DNA from: Candidatus Saccharimonadota bacterium | Lineage (GTDB): Bacteria > Patescibacteriota > Saccharimonadia > Saccharimonadales > UBA10212 | Assembly: GCA_019662065.1 (NCBI GenBank) | Contig: JAIFWC010000009.1 | Location: forward strand, 1-34,013 | Reading direction: 5' to 3' | Length of the DNA: 34,013 bases | In this document: positions 29,108 to 34,013 of the stretch, in pieces | Position numbering within the stretch: the first letter of the stretch is position 1 | How the letters are laid out: each line of letters opens with the position of its first letter | The notes under the pieces: generated by a model | The model's database searches: none | The model's input: the letters and a program-made list of their open reading frames with translations, nothing else | What the model was told of the DNA's origin: nothing | Translations under genes and position numbers: made by a program

Positions 29108-30370
29108 ATGGATCAGACCGAAAAATCGCGCCTAAGCAAAAGCGGTCCTTCAACTTTTTCGACCAAAACCCAGCCATTTATGGACCTTGAACGCTTTAAG
29201 CAGCGGTCACCAGTTTGGCCGTCGGGACGTTGGCTCTGGTTGGTGCTGGCGGTAGTTATTTGCTTGGCCGCCGGTTTTGGTGGTGGTTGGCTGGGCGCCC
29301 GCACCTATACTCACGGTAATGCTTTTGTTGGTACCAGCACAGCTGCCAAGCAACAGTATGTATCTAACGAAAGCGAACTAATTGAATCGATTGCTAAGAA
29401 CGTCGGCCAGAGTGTGGTGTCGGTTGATGTTAAGGGCCAGGATGCTACCGCCGACTTTTTTGGGTTTGTGCAACCGCAAACTACCGAGAGTGCCGGTACC
29501 GGTTTTATAATTTCGCCAAGTGGCATCATTGTCACTAACCGGCACGTGGTACCGGCCGGCACCACTTCAGTTAGCGTTACGCTGGCCGACGGTACCAGGT
29601 ACGATAATGTCCAGGTAATCGGCCGGACCAATAACTCCAGCTCACAAGACATCGCTTTCCTTAAAATCGGCGACTTAAAAGGTAAAACCTTAGTGCCGGT
29701 CACTTTGGGCGATTCGTCAAAGGTCCAAATTGGCGACAAGGTCATCGCTATCGGTAATGCCTTAGGCCAATTCCAAAACACTGTCACTAGCGGCATTATT
29801 TCAGGCTACGGCCGCGATGTCACAGCTGGTGACCAAAGCGGTCTGCAATCCGGCGAAACCCTGACTGACTTATTCCAGACCGATGCCGCCATTAATGAGG
29901 GCAATTCTGGCGGCCCTTTAGTTAATATCAACGGCGAGGTGATTGGCATTAACACAGCAGTGGCCTCGGGTGCCCAAAACATTGGCTTTGCCCAGCCAGT
30001 TAACGATTTACGCGGCTTAATTTCCAGCGTATTAGATAGCGGTCAACTGCAGCAGCCTTACCTTGGGGTGCGCTACGTATCGCTAACCAATGATTTAGCT
30101 AAAGAGTTTAACCTAAAAGTTACGCGCGGCGCTTATATCCTGTCTGGTAATAACCAGCCGGCAGTGGTCGATGGCTCGCCAGCCGCCAGGGCAGGGCTTA
30201 AAGACAAGGATGTAATTATAAAGGTTAATAACATTAATATTGATGATAAAACTAGCCTAACCAGCGCGCTATCCAAATTCAAAGTTGGTGACGAAGTCAA
30301 GCTAACGGTTGTACGAAACGGCAAAACCATCACTGTAAAAGTTGTACTGGGCAACGCTCCTTCGTCGTAG
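29108..30370 (+). CDS. HtrA/DegP-like serine protease with PDZ domain
   Basis: 420 residues. Extracytoplasmic quality-control protease. Cytosolic N-terminus, a span at about residues 38-58 (WLWLVLAVVICLAAGFGGGWL), a trypsin-like domain with the full triad: His in IVTNRHVV (about 146), Asp in SSQDIAFLKI (about 181) and Ser in EGNSGGPLVN (about 267). A single PDZ domain follows (about 310-420: PYLGVRYVSL, GSPAARAGLKDKDVIIKVN, VKLTVVRNGKTITVKV). The length and order are those of membrane-anchored HtrA proteins of Gram-positive type. It could degrade or refold the many secreted proteins encoded here. Confidence 0.93.
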   Translation: MDQTEKSRLSKSGPSTFSTKTQPFMDLERFKQRSPVWPSGRWLWLVLAVVICLAAGFGGGWLGARTYTHGNAFVGTSTAAKQQYVSNESELIESIAKNVGQSVVSVDVKGQDATADFFGFVQPQTTESAGTGFIISPSGIIVTNRHVVPAGTTSVSVTLADGTRYDNVQVIGRTNNSSSQDIAFLKIGDLKGKTLVPVTLGDSSKVQIGDKVIAIGNALGQFQNTVTSGIISGYGRDVTAGDQSGLQSGETLTDLFQTDAAINEGNSGGPLVNINGEVIGINTAVASGAQNIGFAQPVNDLRGLISSVLDSGQLQQPYLGVRYVSLTNDLAKEFNLKVTRGAYILSGNNQPAVVDGSPAARAGLKDKDVIIKVNNINIDDKTSLTSALSKFKVGDEVKLTVVRNGKTITVKVVLGNAPSS

Positions 30371-30436
30371 CCTGCGCCCCAGCCTCGTTTTGCCAAGTCT
30401 GACAAAAGCTCCGGCCTAGAGCTTGGCCACTCCTCT

Positions 30437-30508
30437 CAAATTTGCAAGAATCTGCTAAAGCACGATCTTACAAATTTGGAAAAACTAGATACTTAACTAG
30501 TTAAGTAA
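30437..30508. terminator. Inverted repeats between convergent HtrA-like gene and prmC
   Basis: CAAATTTGCAAGA (from 30437) pairs with TCTTACAAATTTG (to 30478) with one mismatch and a bulge. About 12 bases on, TACTTAACTAGTTAAGTA (about 30490-30508) is an 18-bp perfect palindrome that covers the prmC stop codon and runs into ATTTT. Either could act as a terminator for the convergent genes. Positions may be off by one base. Confidence 0.4.
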
Positions 30509-31316
30509 TTTTGACTGGGGTGAAAACTTGAATAAAATCGCCGGTTTTTAATAGTCGAAAACCGTGCTCGACGGCTATGTTTGTTAGTTTTGGGTGTTGT
30601 GGCGGCAAGGCTTCGGTCAAAACGTACTCAGGTTTCCAGGTAAAACGCTGCAGTTGGTGAAAAAACTTGCGATAAACATCTAGGCCATCCGGTCCGCCAA
30701 AGATGGCGATTTTTGGCTCGGCCATCGCTGCCTCATTAATTTGCCATTTATCGGGTACATATGGCAGGTTGGCCAAGATGGCATCGTATGGTCGCAGTGG
30801 CCGGCTGAGTAGGTTCATTTTGCGCACGTGCAGCCTAAGCTCGTGCAAATGAATATTGTGTTTAGCCACAGCTATCGCGCCGGACGAAATATCGTATAAA
30901 TCAACTATTGAGCTAGGAATTTCCAGGGCGGCTGTAATACCAATAGCGCCATTTCCGGTACCCACATCAGCTATTGCCGGGTTTAATGGCAGGCGCAGCT
31001 TTTTGAGCAGCTCGATCATAGTCTCGGACTCCGGGCGTGGCTCCAGCACGTGGCGGTTAACCTTAAAACTGCGGCCATAAAATTCGGTATGGCCACGAAT
31101 GTAGGCCAACGGTACGTGCCGCGCCCGGCGTTCCAGCTTGCGCTCCAGGCGCCTGGTCTGCGAATCACTGACCTCTATCTCCGGATGGGTTAACAGCCAG
31201 GCCCGGTCTTTATGCAGAGCGTCTTCTAGCAAAATTAAAATATCCAGCCGCGCCGAACTAATCCCAGCGGCTTTTAATTTGGCCTCGCTGGCAACTAAAA
31301 CCTGGCTAAGCTTCAT
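30501..31316 (-). CDS. prmC: Release-factor glutamine methyltransferase
   Basis: 271 residues. Methylates the Gln of the GGQ motif of peptide release factors using S-adenosylmethionine. The helical N-terminal domain (LKAAGISSARLDILILLE) and the Rossmann domain with IADVGTGNGAIGI (SAM loop) are typical, as is YIRGHTEFYGRSF. The catalytic NPPY motif reads NLPY here (ANLPYVPDKW), so the second residue is Leu instead of Pro. It is the last gene of the operon prfA - NTPase - prmC, whose first product is its substrate; it overlaps the NTPase gene by 11 bases. Confidence 0.9.
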   Translation of the reverse strand: MKLSQVLVASEAKLKAAGISSARLDILILLEDALHKDRAWLLTHPEIEVSDSQTRRLERKLERRARHVPLAYIRGHTEFYGRSFKVNRHVLEPRPESETMIELLKKLRLPLNPAIADVGTGNGAIGITAALEIPSSIVDLYDISSGAIAVAKHNIHLHELRLHVRKMNLLSRPLRPYDAILANLPYVPDKWQINEAAMAEPKIAIFGGPDGLDVYRKFFHQLQRFTWKPEYVLTEALPPQHPKLTNIAVEHGFRLLKTGDFIQVFTPVKIT

Positions 31317-31821
31317 TTATATAAGACAAGATTTTATTGGTCATCTGCTCAATCGGCAACGAAGCGTCAATCGGAATGGCGTCCAGCGCCAAAAGCTCGT
31401 CGTCAAATTGCTGGTGCCGGCCAATCACGCGCTGCAAATCCAGCGGATGCTTCCCAAAGTAATTATTGGTCCGGGTGCCCAGGCGATGGGTGATGATGTC
31501 ATCGGAAGCAGTTAATAAGAATAATTTGTCGAATTGCGGGTAAAACTTGGCCTGGTTGGCAGTAATTGAACAGATAAAAAGAGGCTCGTGGGCATGCTTT
31601 TTGAGCAGACCCAGCAAAACTTTTTCATCGAAAACCCGCTCGTGCTGGTCGTACCATTCCTGAGAAGGCTGCTTGGGGTATGCGCAGCGTTCACCGGTTT
31701 GCTTATCAACATAATAACTGAAGCCTTCTTCTACATCGTAAGCCGCGTAGCCGCGCCGCCGTAGTTCTTTGGCCAACGTGCTTTTGCCTGTACCAGCCAC
31801 TCCGGTGATTAAGTATTTCAT
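31306..31821 (-). CDS. P-loop nucleotide kinase-like protein
   Basis: 171 residues. GVAGTGKST at residues 7-15 is a clear P-loop at the N-terminus; the following [18 protein letters not shown] fits the kinase fold of nucleoside or shikimate kinases. [26 protein letters not shown] corresponds to the strand and lid region, and [11 protein letters not shown] may be the Arg-containing lid. The substrate is not evident. It lies between prfA and prmC, with its ATG overlapping the prfA stop by 4 bases and an 11-base overlap with prmC, so translation is coupled. A link to translation is suggested by context only. Confidence 0.75.
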   Translation of the reverse strand: MKYLITGVAGTGKSTLAKELRRRGYAAYDVEEGFSYYVDKQTGERCAYPKQPSQEWYDQHERVFDEKVLLGLLKKHAHEPLFICSITANQAKFYPQFDKLFLLTASDDIITHRLGTRTNNYFGKHPLDLQRVIGRHQQFDDELLALDAIPIDASLPIEQMTNKILSYINEA

Positions 31822-32876
31822 TGGCCTGACTTTAGCAGCTCCATCTCTTTGGATTGTAGCTGCTCAATCAAATCATCGATGTCTCCATTTAGGGCGCCTG
31901 GCAGGTTGGAGCGGCTATAGCTAATCCGGTGGTCGGTAATGCGGTCTTGCGGAAGGTTATAAGTCCGGATCTTTTCAGCCCGGTCACCAGATCCAATTAA
32001 GGAGCGGCGGGCATCGCCTAACTGTTTTTGTTCGTCTTCGATTTTTTGGGCTAATAGGCGCGAACGCAGGACCTTCATGGCTTTGTCACGGTTTTTGATC
32101 TGACTTTTTTCGTCTTGCTGGCTCACTACAATGCCAGAGGGCAGGTGGGTAATCCGTACCGCCGAATCGGTGGTATTTACGCTCTGGCCGCCATGGCCAC
32201 TGGCCCTAAAGACATCAACCCGGATGTCTTCTGGCTTTATCTCAATATCGGTTTCTTCGGCTTCTGGCAAAACGGCAACAGTGACGGTGCTGGTATGGAT
32301 TCGGCCTTGGCTTTCAGTGACCGGGATCCGCTGCACACGGTGCACGCCGGCTTCGAACTTAAGCATTCGGTAAGCGTTTTCGCCGCGCACCATAAAAATG
32401 ATTTCTTTAAAGCCGCCGGCCTCGGACGGGCTCTCGCTAATCAACTCGGTCTTATAACTATGCGTTTCGCACCAACGGCTATACATACGGTACAAATCAC
32501 CAGCAAACAAACTGGCTTCATCACCGCCAGCCGCCGCCCGGATTTCAATAATACAGTCACGTTCGTCATTAGGATCCTTGGGCAGCAAAGCTTCCATTAA
32601 GGCTGTTTCATTGGCCTCCAGTTGTGCTTGCAGGTCCTCAACTTCGCTTTGAGCCAGCTCAGCCAGTTCTGGCTCGCTGCTAGCAGCCATAGACTTAGCA
32701 TCAGCCCGCTCAGCCACTAAAGTCTTTTTTTGGTCAAACAAACTAAGTATTTTATCTAACTCACCTTGACGGCGAGCCAGTTTAGGATAATCTTTGGACG
32801 AATAAATAGCCGGGTCCTCAAGCTGTCGCTCGAGGCCGGCATACTCTTGGCGCAATTTCTGCTCCTGGTTATCCAT
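31818..32876 (-). CDS. prfA: Peptide chain release factor 1
   Basis: 352 residues, normal for RF1. Recognises UAA and UAG and triggers peptidyl-tRNA hydrolysis. PVT (residues 185-187, in [14 protein letters not shown]) is the PxT codon-reading motif of RF1 and distinguishes it from the SPF of RF2. GGQ is at 229-231 ([16 protein letters not shown]). [21 protein letters not shown] and [13 protein letters not shown] are further family marks. Its own stop is UGA, so RF2 must act in this organism and UGA is not recoded. TATAAA lies 11 bases before the ATG. Confidence 0.96.
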   Translation of the reverse strand: MDNQEQKLRQEYAGLERQLEDPAIYSSKDYPKLARRQGELDKILSLFDQKKTLVAERADAKSMAASSEPELAELAQSEVEDLQAQLEANETALMEALLPKDPNDERDCIIEIRAAAGGDEASLFAGDLYRMYSRWCETHSYKTELISESPSEAGGFKEIIFMVRGENAYRMLKFEAGVHRVQRIPVTESQGRIHTSTVTVAVLPEAEETDIEIKPEDIRVDVFRASGHGGQSVNTTDSAVRITHLPSGIVVSQQDEKSQIKNRDKAMKVLRSRLLAQKIEDEQKQLGDARRSLIGSGDRAEKIRTYNLPQDRITDHRISYSRSNLPGALNGDIDDLIEQLQSKEMELLKSGQ

Positions 32877-32900
32877 AACTATCTAAGTTTATAGAAAAAC

Positions 32901-32909
32901 TGTGGATAA
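32901..32909 (+). other. DnaA-box-like 9-mer
   Basis: TGTGGATAA, the exact complement of TTATCCACA, in the gap between prfA and the CBM-Ig gene. Second exact copy in the window. Confidence 0.25.
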
Positions 32910-32918
32910 GGGGAGGGT

Positions 32919-32946
32919 TTGACATAAACCACCTCTAGCCTATAAT
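32919..32946 (+). promoter_or_regulatory. Consensus promoter of the right-edge CBM-Ig gene
   Basis: TTGACA (32919-32924), 16 bases, TATAAT (32941-32946): both hexamers are perfect. The leader to the ATG at 32974 is about 20 bases and has no Shine-Dalgarno site. Confidence 0.75.
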
Positions 32947-32973
32947 TAGGCATAAGAATAATAAGCCTAGAAT

Positions 32974-34013
32974 ATGGCAAAAAACCCAAAACCTAAGAAA
33001 GAGAAAAAAATGGATCCAAGTAACAGCTCTAAATCCGTGGCGGCTTGGTCGCCTTTTAAACGGACTAGTTTTTCACGCAATCAACTCATAGCTTTTGCAC
33101 TAGTGTTTGCCGTGATTGGCGGCTATATTTTATATCGCACCTTTGCCTCTGCTCCCTTAGTAGCTACACTCGAAGCCGAACAAATGATCTTACCGGTCAG
33201 CGGCTCAGTAGTTACTGATACCAGCGCCAGCAGTGGCAAAGCCGTATTTATATCTACAAACGGCACTGCTACCGGCAGCCTTAACCTGCCATCCAACGTC
33301 ACTTCGCTGACAGTTGTCGCCAAGGGCGTGCAGTGCTCTGGGGCACCAACTATGACTATGGCTATCGATGGCTCTAATACTATGACCAATATGGCGGTAT
33401 CCTCCACAGCTTGGGCCTCATATTCAGCCTCGGTTAACCTTAATGCCGGAACCCATAGCGTAGCCTTGAGCTTTACTAATGACTACAATAAAACTCGCGG
33501 CAACAGCCGTAATAGCTGCACGCGCGACCTTTATATAGATGTCTCTAACTTCTTTGGTCCTAGCGCTGTTACCCCAGCCCCCACTGTGTCTCTTAGCGCT
33601 TCACCTACCAATGTTAGTGCCGGCGGCTCCTCGACCCTCACGTGGGCTTCAACCGACGCTAATACTTGTATGGCTAGTGGTGCCTGGTCTGGCTCCCAGC
33701 CAACCACTGGTTCAACTAGCACTGGAGCCATTAACCAAAATTCCGTCTATACCTTAACTTGCACAGGTCCTGGGGGTTCTGGCAGTGCTTCGGCTACCGT
33801 CACAGTCAATGGCACTTTAGCTATCATACCGGCTAGCTTAGCGACGGCGACTGTTGGCCCGGCCTACACTCAATCCTTTAGTACAACCGGTGGTTCTAAC
33901 CCGCCATATAGCCTTAGGGTCACCCAAGGCACGCTGCCTAACGGCTTGTCTTTTACTGGCTCGACCCTAGCTGGTACACCGACCACCGCTGGAACCTATG
34001 CCTTCACTTTCCC
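32974..34013 (+). CDS. Secreted CBM-Ig-putative Ig protein (partial, cut by window end)
   Basis: At least 346 residues; the frame is open to the window end. It begins MAKNPKPKKEKKMDPS; Met13 (33010) is an alternative start. Anchor (about residues 37-58, ending GGYILYRTFAS), CBM36/60-like module (about 61-190: ATLEAEQ, GAPTMTMAIDG, FTNDYNK, CTRDLYIDVSNFFG), Ig-like module (about 195-275, SLSASPTNVSAGG), and then a He_PIG-type putative Ig module (PASLATATVGPAYTQSFSTT, GTLPNGLSF, STLAGTPTTAGTYAF) that is cut by the window edge. It is the fourth member of the family at 1367, 4098 and 10588, placed about 20 kb away from the others. It has the strongest promoter in the window. Confidence 0.8.
   Translation, partial: MAKNPKPKKEKKMDPSNSSKSVAAWSPFKRTSFSRNQLIAFALVFAVIGGYILYRTFASAPLVATLEAEQMILPVSGSVVTDTSASSGKAVFISTNGTATGSLNLPSNVTSLTVVAKGVQCSGAPTMTMAIDGSNTMTNMAVSSTAWASYSASVNLNAGTHSVALSFTNDYNKTRGNSRNSCTRDLYIDVSNFFGPSAVTPAPTVSLSASPTNVSAGGSSTLTWASTDANTCMASGAWSGSQPTTGSTSTGAINQNSVYTLTCTGPGGSGSASATVTVNGTLAIIPASLATATVGPAYTQSFSTTGGSNPPYSLRVTQGTLPNGLSFTGSTLAGTPTTAGTYAFTF

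Noticed and set aside
1-34013. tRNA or rRNA genes
   Set aside because: No convincing T-loop (GTTCGANNC with flanking stems) or rRNA-like stretch was found on either strand.

Overview
The window looks like a chromosomal segment of a Patescibacteria/CPR bacterium, most likely a Saccharibacteria (TM7) relative. I infer this from several things together: compact core genes, a eukaryote-type IleRS with a KLSKRKKNY signature, a solitary rplU, single-membrane-pass surface proteins with cytosolic Pro/Arg-rich tails, an LCP/LytR protein, and a very large Gly-rich fibre-like protein. UGA is used as a stop codon (for example at the end of prfA), so the standard code applies and the UGA-glycine CPR lineages are unlikely.

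Layout. (1) 1-12.3 kb is an accessory surface region. It holds secreted or anchored proteins built from a shared N-terminal anchor, a CBM36/60-like carbohydrate-binding module and an Ig-like module, each followed by a different C-terminal module (beta-helix, cohesin, TIM-barrel hydrolase). A fourth member begins at the right edge. Between them sit two more cohesin proteins, one also ending in a dockerin and one a two-cohesin membrane anchor. Together they look like a small cohesin-dockerin (cellulosome-like) assembly. (2) Two minus-strand clusters of tiny ORFs (437-1206 and 9339-10132) interrupt this region. They share a promoter, a 29-residue Trp-rich membrane peptide and a structured 3' element, while the ORFs in between differ. 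Their Shine-Dalgarno linkers are stereotyped. (3) 12.3-15.8 kb carries ileS and rplU. (4) 15.9-21.2 kb is one 1765-residue secreted protein with tail-fibre-like repeats and a Gly-rich end. (5) 21.2-24.0 kb encodes three related single-pass membrane proteins and a DUF2207-like protein. (6) 24.1-32.9 kb is core: parA-parB, lepB, LCP - membrane protein - HtrA, and the overlapping operon prfA - P-loop NTPase - prmC. (7) 32.97 kb onward is the fourth CBM-Ig protein, cut by the window end.

How it works together. LepB and the HtrA-like protease could process and police the secreted proteins. The LCP protein could attach cell-wall glycopolymers. The CBM proteins could bind polysaccharide, and the cohesin/dockerin pair could assemble them at the surface. 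PrmC is expected to methylate the RF1 GGQ motif encoded two genes upstream.

Regulation. About eleven genes have a -10 hexamer only 6-11 nt before the start codon and no Shine-Dalgarno sequence, which points to leaderless mRNAs. The two tiny-ORF clusters are the opposite and use strong AAAGGAG-type sites. No tRNA, rRNA, CRISPR array, transposase or integrase gene was seen. All functions are inferred from sequence reading alone.
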